Positions 36,179-44,835 of a stretch of 64,000 nt of DNA are shown here, piece by piece (positions within the stretch are counted from its first letter, which is position 1; every line of letters begins with the position of its first letter). Under the pieces are notes generated by a model that worked only from the letters and a program-made list of their open reading frames with translations, searched no databases and was not told where the DNA came from. The stretch is taken from positions 1,922,001 through 1,986,000 of the forward strand of contig NZ_LR134002.1 in the NCBI RefSeq assembly GCF_900635155.1. Direction: 5' to 3'. The DNA is from Streptococcus sanguinis. Its GTDB lineage: Bacteria; Bacillota; Bacilli; Lactobacillales; Streptococcaceae. The position numbers and the translations under genes are program-made.

Positions 36179-37009
36179 CTAGACTTCTTCTTTAGACGGA
36201 AGTGCTTTTTCCTCCCTATCCGTCCGATACCAGAGATAGATACTATAAAGTGTCAGGAGAATCACACCTCCAAAGTAAAAGAAGGGATTGACTTGAGAGA
36301 AATCCAAATTGTTAGCTTGAGCTATCCCAACAAAAGTCGGGATGAGGGTGTTGGAGAGCGCATGAAAGATGTTACAAGCAAGGACAGACTGGGTCTTCTT
36401 ATACAGAGCTGCAAGCCAAAAAGATAGAAGGATACTGAAAATGATAAAAACTGAGAAAAGATCCTGGCTTCGATCATAAAAGCGATCGTAAAACCAGAGA
36501 GGAATATGCCAGATGGCCCAAATAATACCGGTCATCAAGGTAGAGACAAAGAAAGAAAATTTTTTCTCTAAGGCCGGCTGTAGGAAGCCCCGCCAGCCAA
36601 ATTCTTCAATCCCGCCCGATAGGACAATACAATAGATAAAAAACCAAGGAAATCTTACTAAAGCGCCGTCTACCAACTTGCCGCCAGAAGCTAGAGCATA
36701 GAAGGTAGCCAGACCGCCACCATAGATTAGCAAGTAGAGCCAGGTCTCTTTCTTGCCTGAAAAGAGATAGGAGCAAATGGCCTTGAAGCCTTTCTTTTTC
36801 AGTACAATCAGGCTAGCCAGCATAGGCCCAAACATAGCAATACCATTTAGAATAGCTTCAAGAGCAAGATAGGCTGTAGGTGGACTGTCAGGCCAAAGTT
36901 TTTTGAGGATGATGTCTAGCAGCCAGAATCCCCATGTCCAGCCGAAGTTCCAAGCTAGGAACGGCAAAATTAGTTTTGGTTGTGGTTTGATAGTTGTTTC
37001 TGTATTCAT
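36179..37009 (-). CDS. CPBP-family intramembrane metalloprotease (CAAX protease-like)
   Basis: 276 residues, about eight transmembrane helices. The CPBP motif is visible as GGIEEFGWRGFLQP (about 132-145), with the second motif around IWAIWHIPLW and the last conserved His in FHALSNTL. Family members process or protect against bacteriocin-type peptides (Abi/immunity) or act as prenyl-protein proteases; the specific role is unknown. Its location between the ABC modules and the two-component system fits an antimicrobial-response locus. Confidence 0.85.
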   Translation of the reverse strand: MNTETTIKPQPKLILPFLAWNFGWTWGFWLLDIILKKLWPDSPPTAYLALEAILNGIAMFGPMLASLIVLKKKGFKAICSYLFSGKKETWLYLLIYGGGLATFYALASGGKLVDGALVRFPWFFIYCIVLSGGIEEFGWRGFLQPALEKKFSFFVSTLMTGIIWAIWHIPLWFYDRFYDRSQDLFSVFIIFSILLSFWLAALYKKTQSVLACNIFHALSNTLIPTFVGIAQANNLDFSQVNPFFYFGGVILLTLYSIYLWYRTDREEKALPSKEEV

Positions 37010-37463
37010 GAGAATACCTCCTTATAATATAATTAAACTCAAGTTTTTGAGCCAAATCTTCAAAGACAGCGACTCGTTCATTCCAAAATCAAAAACTTGA
37101 TTTCTGCTTTCAGATTAACAAAAAAGCCAGTTGCCTTTCTAGCGACTGGACTTGGAATAAAGAAAAAATCTAGTTGCTTTTTGAATGATTGAACTTGGAA
37201 TCTTTGTCAACTGTCAGTTGCAAGTCAGTTATATCAAGGGTTTAGAGTAGTTGGCTGATTTTTTACTTTGACCAGTAAAATGTCCTCTCTAAGCTGACTA
37301 GCTTTTCAAACCACAAAACAAAAAGGCATCTTTATCATGCCTTTCTTCGACTTAATCTAAAAATAAACCTCCACCAATTCGAAAATTAGCTGAGGTTTAT
37401 GAGCGGATTTTGAGGCTAGCTAATAGAGCTAACTCTTTCTTTTTTTGCTTTTTTAAAAGTCAT
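37010..37463. other. 454-bp intergenic region with stacked hairpins and an imperfect repeat
   Basis: No credible gene. It holds three hairpins that would act on the minus strand after the histidine kinase: 37365-37398 (AAACCTC / GAGGTTT), 37322-37344 (AAAGGCAT / ATGCCTTT, T-rich tail) and 37121-37149 (CCAGTTGC / GCGACTGG, T-rich tail). An imperfect 32-bp direct repeat ends in ACTTGGAAT (37127-37158 and 37170-37201). Sequence 37383-37413 is a near copy of 35364-35395 after ABC module 3. The arrangement looks like debris of a duplication. Confidence 0.5.
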
Positions 37464-38339
37464 TTACAAAGTCACAACCAGTTCAAACCAGTCGTCCTCG
37501 GCTTTCATTGTCAAGTCTCCGCCTAGGATTTCGACTAACTGCTGGGTGATGTAGAGCCCCAACCCTGAAGACTCCTCGCTGCTGGATAGGTTTTCTGAGT
37601 AAAAGCGATTGGTCAGCTTATCCAGATATTGGATAGGCTGCTGGACGATATTTTTGACGGTAAAGATACAATGCTCGCCCTCTTTTTTCAGAGAAATGCT
37701 GGCAGCCTTACGGCCGTGCTTGAGGACATTGCTTATCATATTTTGGACAATGCGCTCTAGAATTTCTGGGTCTGTCTCTAGCTCTAGACCTTCAGCCAGC
37801 TCTACCTGCAAGTCAATCTGGGCTTTCTGGAAGGCATCATAATAAGTAAAAAGCTGCTGGGTTACCAGCTGAGATATATCTGTCGGCTGGACATTGGCCC
37901 GAATGGCTCCCTCCATCAACCGGCGGTACTCCATCAAGGCTTCCAGCCGTTTGGATACCATTCCCAGACTATCTGCAATTTTGACCAGCTGCTGACTTTC
38001 CTGACTATCATCCTTCAGCAGCTGCTGGGTGTAGCCACTGGCAATGGTCAGAGGGGTGCGGATATCATGGGCAATATTACTGATAGCCATATCCAGCGTC
38101 TTCTTTTCCTGCTGGACAACAAAGGTCGTCTTATCTAGCTCCCTAAAGAGCAGCTCTGCTTCCTCTGTCAATTCCAAAATACTGGGGGCATGAGCAGCAG
38201 GAGCCAGACGATTCTGGCTCCCTGTCTGTCGCTTCCGACGAATCTGCTGTGCCACATCCTTGACCGCCAGATGATAGCGTATGAAACCAATAGCCAGAAA
38301 CAGACTGATAAGGGCAAATAAAATGACTAACACCAACAT
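37464..38339 (-). CDS. Sensor histidine kinase with minimal sensor region
   Basis: 291 residues. One N-terminal transmembrane helix (about 2-22), no extracellular domain, then HisKA with the phospho-acceptor in ISNIAHDIRTPLTIASG, and a HATPase domain with N-box QNMISNVLKHG and G-box SSGLGLYI. I chose the ATG at 38339, where AAGGAGG is 6 nt upstream, instead of a GTG at 38363 that would overlap the regulator gene. With almost no sensor it may read its signal through a transporter or another membrane protein, as BceS-type kinases do (inference). Confidence 0.88.
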   Translation of the reverse strand: MLVLVILFALISLFLAIGFIRYHLAVKDVAQQIRRKRQTGSQNRLAPAAHAPSILELTEEAELLFRELDKTTFVVQQEKKTLDMAISNIAHDIRTPLTIASGYTQQLLKDDSQESQQLVKIADSLGMVSKRLEALMEYRRLMEGAIRANVQPTDISQLVTQQLFTYYDAFQKAQIDLQVELAEGLELETDPEILERIVQNMISNVLKHGRKAASISLKKEGEHCIFTVKNIVQQPIQYLDKLTNRFYSENLSSSEESSGLGLYITQQLVEILGGDLTMKAEDDWFELVVTL

Positions 38340-38340
38340 A

Positions 38341-39021
38341 TCAGTCCTCCTTGAGCCGGACACCTAGTCCCCAAACAGTCTCTATGTATTCCTCTGTTGG
38401 GTCCAACTGAGCCAGTTTCTTACGTAGATTGCTGAGGTGGGTATTCAGGGTATTATCCCCAGGCAGATAGCTCTCTTCCCAGACCTGCTCAAAGAGCTCT
38501 TCCTTGGTGTAGATCTTCTTGGGATGACGGAGCAAGAGCTGGAGGATATGATATTCTTTCTTGCTCAGACGGACGCTTTTCTCACCGCAGACCGCCTCAA
38601 AGGTAGCCTTGAGTAGACGGATATTTTTAAAGGACTGGCCTTCTTCCTCGCCAGTCAAAGCCTGCTGGCTGCGCAGCTGCACGGTAATACGGGCAAAAAC
38701 CTCATCCAGATTGAAAGGTTTGACGATATAATCATTAGCACCATTCAGCAGGTACTGACTAACCAGCGCTTTCTCACCAAGGGCCGTCAGCATAACCACT
38801 GGCACCGTAGCATTGCTGCTGCGAATTTCCCTCAACACTTCATCACCATTCTTACCCGGCAGCATGATATCCAAAAGGACCAAATCAATCTCCTCCCGCT
38901 CAAACAGCGAAATGCCCTCTGTCCCCGAATAGGCAGAATAAACCGTGTGTTCCTTCTGAAAAAGTTCTTTTAGAATTTCATGAATATCACTGTTGTCTTC
39001 GATGAGCAAAATATGAGCCAT
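38341..39021 (-). CDS. OmpR-family response regulator
   Basis: 226 residues: receiver domain (about 1-120) with the acidic pair IEDN, phosphorylated Asp in LVLLDIMLPGKNG, TALGEKA and the Lys in YIVKPF; C-terminal winged helix (about 128-225). ATG at 39021 is supported by GGAGG 10 nt upstream; 10 earlier codons are not needed. Upstream of the kinase in one unit, divergent from the hydrolase operon whose promoter carries heptad array D. It is the best candidate to bind the four 11-bp-phased arrays of this block. Confidence 0.9.
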   Translation of the reverse strand: MAHILLIEDNSDIHEILKELFQKEHTVYSAYSGTEGISLFEREEIDLVLLDIMLPGKNGDEVLREIRSSNATVPVVMLTALGEKALVSQYLLNGANDYIVKPFNLDEVFARITVQLRSQQALTGEEEGQSFKNIRLLKATFEAVCGEKSVRLSKKEYHILQLLLRHPKKIYTKEELFEQVWEESYLPGDNTLNTHLSNLRKKLAQLDPTEEYIETVWGLGVRLKED

Positions 39022-39052
39022 AAACACTCGCCTCCAGAAATTTCCTATCACT

Positions 39053-39081
39053 AGTGTAGCAAGGATAAGAGGCTAAGTCAA
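39053..39081 (-). promoter_or_regulatory. Promoter of the two-component system
   Basis: Minus strand TTGACT, 17-bp spacer, TACACT. It lies back-to-back with array D, which starts 25 bp further on. Confidence 0.6.
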
Positions 39082-39105
39082 TAAAAGATGGACTATTCGA
39101 AAAAC

Positions 39106-39159
39106 TTTAGAAATATTTTAGAATTACTTGAAGGATATTTGAGAATCGAACTTTAAAAT
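39106..39159 (+). promoter_or_regulatory. Heptad-array promoter D (serine hydrolase operon)
   Basis: Heptads TTTAGAA, TTTAGAA, TTGAAGG, TTGAGAA start at 39106, 39117, 39128 and 39139. TAAAAT (-10) begins at 39154, the same 8-bp distance as in arrays A-C. It links the hydrolase operon to the ABC modules 4-10 kb away. Confidence 0.75.
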
Positions 39160-39203
39160 AGAAAGAAATAAGAAATGTATGTGCTACAAAAAGGAGGCTC
39201 AAT

Positions 39204-39263
39204 ATGTTTAAAATTTTTTGCAAAATCGTTTTTAAAAGTATTACTTTCGCCCTTGAGGGCTAA
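39204..39263 (+). CDS. 19-residue micro-ORF, hydrophobic cationic peptide
   Basis: Encodes MFKIFCKIVFKSITFALEG. It is the first ORF after promoter D and has a textbook ribosome site (AAAAGGAGG, 6 nt before the ATG); the next gene starts 18 bp after its stop with another good site. The peptide has four lysines spaced among hydrophobic residues and one cysteine, so it could be membrane-active or a leader/uORF. An alternative is a degraded start of an HXXEE-like gene: the HXXEE protein at 44836 also begins MFK and has FAMG near residue 20. Expression is not shown by sequence alone. Confidence 0.5.
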   Translation: MFKIFCKIVFKSITFALEG

Positions 39264-39281
39264 GGAAAAAAGGAGAATCGC

Positions 39282-41066
39282 ATGAAGAAATCATTTATTC
39301 TAACACTTCTAACCATTATAACTCTGGGGCTCTTCCAGCCAGCTACTGCACTGGCTGAGGAGGCTCAAAAGCTACCCTCTGGTATCAAACGTGACCAGAT
39401 CGGCCAGAAAATCCAAGACTATGTCAAGAAATACGAAAAGACAACAGCCGGCATGGCGACGGCAGTCTTTGATAAGGACGGTACCATTTATAAAGGAAAT
39501 TTTGGCTATATGAACAAGGAAAAGGGAGTCAAAGCTGATGACAGCAGCGTTTTTGAATGGGGCTCTGTAACCAAATTAACCGTCTGGCTCTCTGTTATGC
39601 AGCTCTGGGAACAAGGTAAGATTAACCTAGAAGAAGACATCCGCACCTATCTGCCAGATGGTTTTCTCAAGACTCTCCGCTATGATAAGCCTATCACCAT
39701 GCTGGATCTGATGAACCATCAGGCTGGTTTTGAAGAGGGGGCTCATGCTGCTTATCTGGAAAATAAGGGGCAGACGATAGAGGAGATTTTGTCAGTTAGT
39801 CAGCCAACTCAGATTTTTGAACCTGGCACAACAACAGCCTATTCTAATTTTGGAGCAGGCTTAGCGTCCTATATCGTTGAGCGAATCTCTGGTCAGCGTT
39901 TCTCCAACTACGTCCATGAGCATATCTTCCAGCCATTGGACATGAACCAAACCGCCATCCTTCCTGGCTTCGCGGATAATAACTATGTCCGTGAAAAACG
40001 AAAGAAAGCTCAATCTTATGATACAGAAGGAAACTCACTCGGTTCGGCTTACTTTGATTTTGGCTTGTATTCTGTGGGTCAGGCAGCTTCTAGCCCTGAA
40101 GACTTTCAGAAGTTTGGTCAAGCCCTGTTAAAGCAAGAAAAATTGTTTCAGCGCTCAGAAACTTGGAAAACACTTTATACTGCTACTTCAACCTTCCCCG
40201 GAACGGATAGACTGCTAAATGCTCACGGCTTCATGGTCGAAGAATATGGCACTGTTGTTCTGGGACACGGTGGGAATTCCACTGGTTATTCATCTTACAT
40301 TTTACTAGACTTGAAAAACGGTATTGGCCTTACTGTCATGACCAATCAAAAAGGCGAGGATATTTATAATGTTCTGATGCCTGAACTTGTTTTTGGATCC
40401 AAGAAAAAGACTGATAAGGCTACCTTTGAAAATTTCAAGCCGGGCTACTATCGTTCCGCTCGGTACTTCGAGACTGGTCCCCTGTCAGTTGCCCGAACTC
40501 TATTTTATACGAGTTACGTCCCTAAAAGTATGGACAATCCGCAATTAAACCAAAATTATGCGGTGCTAAGCCATGAAGGCGGCCAAGAAAAAATCACTAG
40601 CACCACAGGCGATACACTCAAGATATCGGATACAGAAATCTACAAAGATTATGCCATGTACTTCTTAGCAGTTGCAGGAGTGGTCTACGCTCTCATCAAT
40701 CTATTCATTAGTGGCGTTGCTGGTCTTGTTCGCTCGCTGAAAAAAATGCCATCCAAGATGCCAAAAGCCCTGCGAATCTGGAATACTCTGACTTCGCTGA
40801 CGGTATTAGCAACCGGAGCAAATTTTGCATTATTATTCCTTGCAATGACCAGCGGTAACATCAGCTTTGTAGCTCCTTGGCGCTATACAATCTTTGCTGG
40901 TCTAGGACTCATCTTAGGAGGTTGCCTAGTCTATCCGCTTCTGACCAAAGCTAAAAAAGGACTCGGAAAAGGAAGTGTCTTCCTGACGGTTATGACTAGC
41001 CTATCTGCACTGGCCATCGTAGCCAATATCCTTTATTGGTCTCTTTACCAGTGGTGGGCATTATGA
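39282..41066 (+). CDS. Membrane-anchored serine hydrolase, beta-lactamase fold (copy 1)
   Basis: 594 residues. Signal peptide (about 1-25, TALAEE cleavage region), class C beta-lactamase/DD-peptidase-like domain (about 40-380) with SxxK as S95-V-T-K98, YxN as Y187-S-N189 and HGG at 329-331, then about four C-terminal transmembrane helices (about 445-590). The catalytic domain faces outside. Related esterase/peptidase-like proteins often accompany peptide-resistance genes, but the substrate is unknown. AAAAGGAG is 7 nt before the ATG. First of three tandem paralogues under promoter D. Confidence 0.87.
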   Translation: MKKSFILTLLTIITLGLFQPATALAEEAQKLPSGIKRDQIGQKIQDYVKKYEKTTAGMATAVFDKDGTIYKGNFGYMNKEKGVKADDSSVFEWGSVTKLTVWLSVMQLWEQGKINLEEDIRTYLPDGFLKTLRYDKPITMLDLMNHQAGFEEGAHAAYLENKGQTIEEILSVSQPTQIFEPGTTTAYSNFGAGLASYIVERISGQRFSNYVHEHIFQPLDMNQTAILPGFADNNYVREKRKKAQSYDTEGNSLGSAYFDFGLYSVGQAASSPEDFQKFGQALLKQEKLFQRSETWKTLYTATSTFPGTDRLLNAHGFMVEEYGTVVLGHGGNSTGYSSYILLDLKNGIGLTVMTNQKGEDIYNVLMPELVFGSKKKTDKATFENFKPGYYRSARYFETGPLSVARTLFYTSYVPKSMDNPQLNQNYAVLSHEGGQEKITSTTGDTLKISDTEIYKDYAMYFLAVAGVVYALINLFISGVAGLVRSLKKMPSKMPKALRIWNTLTSLTVLATGANFALLFLAMTSGNISFVAPWRYTIFAGLGLILGGCLVYPLLTKAKKGLGKGSVFLTVMTSLSALAIVANILYWSLYQWWAL

Positions 41067-41238
41067 TGAAGAGCCTGTCTTCCTTAGGGGAGATGGGCTT
41101 CGTCTGCATCATTCTGCAAAGGAGAAAATCCTATGACCAATGAAACAAGAATAACCTGATTCTAAATTAAAAGGAGACTGCGCCGACTATCTGAACTCAG
41201 CTTATGTGAATACTAAAGTTGAACAGAAAGGAAATGCT
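41067..41238. other. Spacer between hydrolase copies 1 and 2
   Basis: 172 bp. Contains an imperfect hairpin (GCCTGTCTTCC / GGGGAGATGGGC) and an 8-codon ORF at 41133-41159 with a decent ribosome site (AAAGGAG). I see no convincing gene. Confidence 0.4.
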
Positions 41239-43020
41239 ATGAAAAAATCATTTATTCTAACGCTTTTAACGATTATAACTATAGGACTCTTCTGGCCAAT
41301 TACTGCATTGGCTGAGGAGCCTCAAAAGCTACCATCTGGTATCGAACGGGACCAGATTGGTCAGAAAATCCAAGACTATGTCAAGGAACATGAAAAGACA
41401 ACAGCCGGCATGGTGACGGCAGTCTTTGATAAGGACGGTACCATTTATCAAGGCAACTTTGGATACATGGATAAGGAAAAAGGCATCAAGGCCGATGATG
41501 ATAGCGTTTTTGAATGGGGCTCCGTAACCAAATTAACTGTCTGGCTCTCTGTTATGCAGCTCTGGGAGCAAGGTAAGATTAACTTAGAAGAAGACATCCG
41601 CACCTATCTGCCAGAGGGCTTCCTCAAAAATCTCCGCTATGATAAGCCAATCACCATGCTGGATCTGATGAACCATCAGGCGGGATTCGATGAGGTAAGC
41701 ATGTACCTACAAGACGATAAAAGTATCGAAGAAATCCTTGAAGAACAACAACCTATCCAGTCCTTTGAACCTGGTACAGTCACAGCTTATTCAAATTACG
41801 GTACCGGCTTGGCGGCTTTGATTGTCGAGCGGATCTCCGGTCAGCGGTTTGTTGATTATGCTCATGAGCATATTTTCCAACCTCTGGGCATGGATAAAAC
41901 GGCTATTTTGCCGGATCTATCAGACAATTCCTACGTTCAGAAAAAGCGTCAAGAGGCCAAAGGATATGACATCCAAGGAAAAGTTCTGAGAAAGGATAGT
42001 TTCATTGTTGGCCTCTATCCTATCGGTGCAGCTACTGGTACCTTGAAAGACTTGGAGAAGTTCGCCCAAGCCCTGCTGGCTCGCAAAACGCTCTTTGAGC
42101 GTCCAGAGACTTGGAGTACCCTCTACAGCCCAAGCCTGACCTATCCTGGAACAGATACTGCTCGTAACGCTCATGGCTTTTGGGCTAACGAATATGGCAC
42201 TACAGTGCTAGGACACGGCGGAAATACACTTGGCTTTAGCTCACGGATAATGTTGGACTTGGAGCACGGTATCGGCTATGTCGTCATGACCAATCAAGGT
42301 ACAGAGCAAAATTATAATTTCCAAATGCCAGAGCTCGTCTTTGGACCACGTAAAACGGCCAGCAAGGAAACCCAAGAGCAGTTCAGTCCAGGCTATTATC
42401 GCACTCTGCGAAATCTTAACCAAGGTCCTCTGGCTATCTTTAAAATGATTCCAGCCTCCGCAGACTACTTGCAGGAACCATCTGATGATCAGCGATTGCC
42501 AAACAACTTCTGGACCATTTATCAGAACAAAGGCAAGACCCATATCGCAGTGGCTGTCGCAGACTATGAGAAAGTCTCTGACTTTGATTTCTTTAAAGAC
42601 TATGTTGTTCTAGGCTTGGCCGGACTTGGTATCATCTACGCCCTCGGCCTCATCATCATCAGCCCGCTTCTAGGAGGCTATCGGCTTATCTTTCGCAAGA
42701 GACAAGACCAGCCAAATCGCACTTGGAAGGCCTGGAACCTCCTAACAGCTGTTGGTATTTTGGCCGTTCCAATCAATCTCTTTCTGCTATTCATGTCAGC
42801 AATTCCAGGAAATTTCAGCGAGATCGCTCAGTGGCGCTACATGCTCTTTGCTGCTTTGGGACTCCTGCTAACCGCAGCCGCTCTGTTACCGCTCTTCAGA
42901 AAGTTCAGAGAAAAGCTCAGCAAAGGCCGCCTCTTCCTAACAGCCATGACCAGCCTATCTGCCTTAGCAGTGGCCACTAATATCCTCTATTGGTCCCTCT
43001 ATCAGTGGTGGGTATTCTAA
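41239..43020 (+). CDS. Membrane-anchored serine hydrolase, beta-lactamase fold (copy 2)
   Basis: 593 residues, same plan as copy 1: signal peptide ending ITALAEE, GSVTKLTVW with the SxxK motif, AYSNYGTGL, LGHGGNTLG and four C-terminal helices ending YWSLYQWWVF. ATG at 41239 is supported by AGAAAGGA; 11 earlier codons in frame lack a site. Identity to copies 1 and 3 is highest around the signal peptide, SxxK region and last 60 residues and lowest just after the hydrolase domain, as if exchange or selection acts differently along the protein. Confidence 0.86.
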   Translation: MKKSFILTLLTIITIGLFWPITALAEEPQKLPSGIERDQIGQKIQDYVKEHEKTTAGMVTAVFDKDGTIYQGNFGYMDKEKGIKADDDSVFEWGSVTKLTVWLSVMQLWEQGKINLEEDIRTYLPEGFLKNLRYDKPITMLDLMNHQAGFDEVSMYLQDDKSIEEILEEQQPIQSFEPGTVTAYSNYGTGLAALIVERISGQRFVDYAHEHIFQPLGMDKTAILPDLSDNSYVQKKRQEAKGYDIQGKVLRKDSFIVGLYPIGAATGTLKDLEKFAQALLARKTLFERPETWSTLYSPSLTYPGTDTARNAHGFWANEYGTTVLGHGGNTLGFSSRIMLDLEHGIGYVVMTNQGTEQNYNFQMPELVFGPRKTASKETQEQFSPGYYRTLRNLNQGPLAIFKMIPASADYLQEPSDDQRLPNNFWTIYQNKGKTHIAVAVADYEKVSDFDFFKDYVVLGLAGLGIIYALGLIIISPLLGGYRLIFRKRQDQPNRTWKAWNLLTAVGILAVPINLFLLFMSAIPGNFSEIAQWRYMLFAALGLLLTAAALLPLFRKFREKLSKGRLFLTAMTSLSALAVATNILYWSLYQWWVF

Positions 43021-43037
43021 TATGAAAGGAGCCAACT

Positions 43038-44819
43038 ATGAAAAAAACATTTTCCCTAATCCTTTTAACTCTTTTGACTCTAGGACTCTTCCAGCCAGCT
43101 ACGGCGCTAGCTGAGGAGTCCCAAAAGCTACCCTCTGGTATCGAACGGGACCAGATTGGCCAGAAAATCCAAGACTATGTCAAGGAGCATGAAAAGACAA
43201 CAGCCGCTATGGAAACGGCAGTCTTTGACAAGGATAGCACCATTTACCAAGGCAATTTCGGTTATATGGATAAAGAAAAAGGCATCAAAGCTGACAACAG
43301 CAGCGTCTTTGATTGGGGCTCTGTGACCAAGCTGACCGTCTGGATAGCTGTCATGCAACTCTGGGAACAAGGAAAGATTGACCTAGAGGAAGATATCAAG
43401 ACCTACCTGCCAGAGAATTTTCTTAAAAATCTGCACTTCGATAAAGCTATCACGATGCTGGATCTCATGAATCATCAGACGGGATTTGATGAATCTCTGT
43501 CTTACACAAAAGGTGATAAAAATATAGAGGAAAATCTACGCATGCTCCAGCCTGTCCAGTCCTTTGAACCTGGAACAGTAACCTCTTATTCCAATTATGG
43601 TGCTGGGCTCGCTTCTCTGATTGTCGAGCGGATTTCCGGTCTGACCTTTGCTGACTATGCCCACGAGCATATCTTCCAGCCGCTTGGCATGGACAAGACA
43701 GCTCTCCTACCGAACTTATCTGATAATCCCTATGTTCAGAAAAAACGTCAAGAATCTAAGGCCTATGATACAAAGGGAAATTCACTAGGGACAGCTTTTT
43801 ATGAGTATGGTCTCTACTCAATTGGCCAAGCAGCCAGTACCTTGGAGGATTTACAGAAATTTGCTCAGGCTCTGCTGGGGCGCAAGGTTCTCTTTGAACG
43901 TCCAGAAACTTGGAATACTCTCTACAATCCCACTTCGACCTATCCAGGTACAGACATCGCCCGCAATGCCCACGGTTTCTGGATCAACGAATACGGAGTC
44001 AGCATCATTGGCCACGGTGGCAATACTGATGGTTTCAGCTCTCGTCTCATGCTAGACTTGGAAAGTGGCATCGGCTACATAGTCATGACCAATCAAAGCA
44101 TGGAAGAGAATTACAACTACCAAATGCCTGAACTGGTTTTCGGAAGACGTAAAACAGCTGACGAAGATACCCAAAAGCAGTTTACACCAGGCTACTACCT
44201 TTCTCCACGTACCTTTCTCCATGGCCCCTTATCCTTTCTAAGACTCATGATGCCCTCAATAGAGAAGATTGACAATCCTGCTCAGAACCGAATCTTGAAT
44301 ACCAATTTTTGGACCATCTATAAGAGCAAGGGAAAGATTACAATTCCCGTCGCTGTGGTAGACTATGAAAAAATCTCTGCTTTCGACTACTATAAGGACT
44401 ATATCATCGTAGGTTTAGGCATTCTTGGAATTGTCTATAGTTTTGGAACGCTCATCATCAGCCTTTTATTAGGAGCTTATCGCTTGATTTCCCGAAAAAC
44501 GGTTGAGCACACAGACCGCACTTGGAAGGTCTGGAATCTACTGACTTCTCTTGGTATTCTGGCTGTTCCCCTAAACCTACTAATGATTATGATACCTTTG
44601 ATGGCTGATGACCTTGATTCTCTAGCTCATTGGCGCTACATGCTCTTTGCTGCCTTGGGACTCCTGCTAACCGCTGCTGCTCTGCTGCCGCTTTTCAGAA
44701 AATCCAGGAAAAAGCTCAGCAAAGGCCGCCTCTTCCTGACGGCCATGACCAGTCTATCTGCTTTGGCGGTGGTCGCTAATATCCTTTACTGGTCCCTCTA
44801 CCAGTGGTGGGTGCTTTGA
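43038..44819 (+). CDS. Membrane-anchored serine hydrolase, beta-lactamase fold (copy 3)
   Basis: 593 residues with signal peptide, WGSVTKLTVWIAVMQLW (SxxK), TSYSNYGAGL (YxN), IGHGGNTDG, and the C-terminal four-helix region almost identical to copy 2 (KGRLFLTAMTSLSALAVVAN). It starts 17 bp after copy 2 behind AAAGGAG, so the pair is clearly cotranscribed. All catalytic residues are kept in all three copies, which argues that none is decaying. Confidence 0.87.
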   Translation: MKKTFSLILLTLLTLGLFQPATALAEESQKLPSGIERDQIGQKIQDYVKEHEKTTAAMETAVFDKDSTIYQGNFGYMDKEKGIKADNSSVFDWGSVTKLTVWIAVMQLWEQGKIDLEEDIKTYLPENFLKNLHFDKAITMLDLMNHQTGFDESLSYTKGDKNIEENLRMLQPVQSFEPGTVTSYSNYGAGLASLIVERISGLTFADYAHEHIFQPLGMDKTALLPNLSDNPYVQKKRQESKAYDTKGNSLGTAFYEYGLYSIGQAASTLEDLQKFAQALLGRKVLFERPETWNTLYNPTSTYPGTDIARNAHGFWINEYGVSIIGHGGNTDGFSSRLMLDLESGIGYIVMTNQSMEENYNYQMPELVFGRRKTADEDTQKQFTPGYYLSPRTFLHGPLSFLRLMMPSIEKIDNPAQNRILNTNFWTIYKSKGKITIPVAVVDYEKISAFDYYKDYIIVGLGILGIVYSFGTLIISLLLGAYRLISRKTVEHTDRTWKVWNLLTSLGILAVPLNLLMIMIPLMADDLDSLAHWRYMLFAALGLLLTAAALLPLFRKSRKKLSKGRLFLTAMTSLSALAVVANILYWSLYQWWVL

Positions 44820-44835
44820 TAAATGAGGTGCTGTT

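Noticed and set aside
41133..41159. 8-codon ORF with a fair ribosome site between hydrolase copies 1 and 2
   Set aside because: Too short and unlike the 19-codon ORF before copy 1; probably chance.
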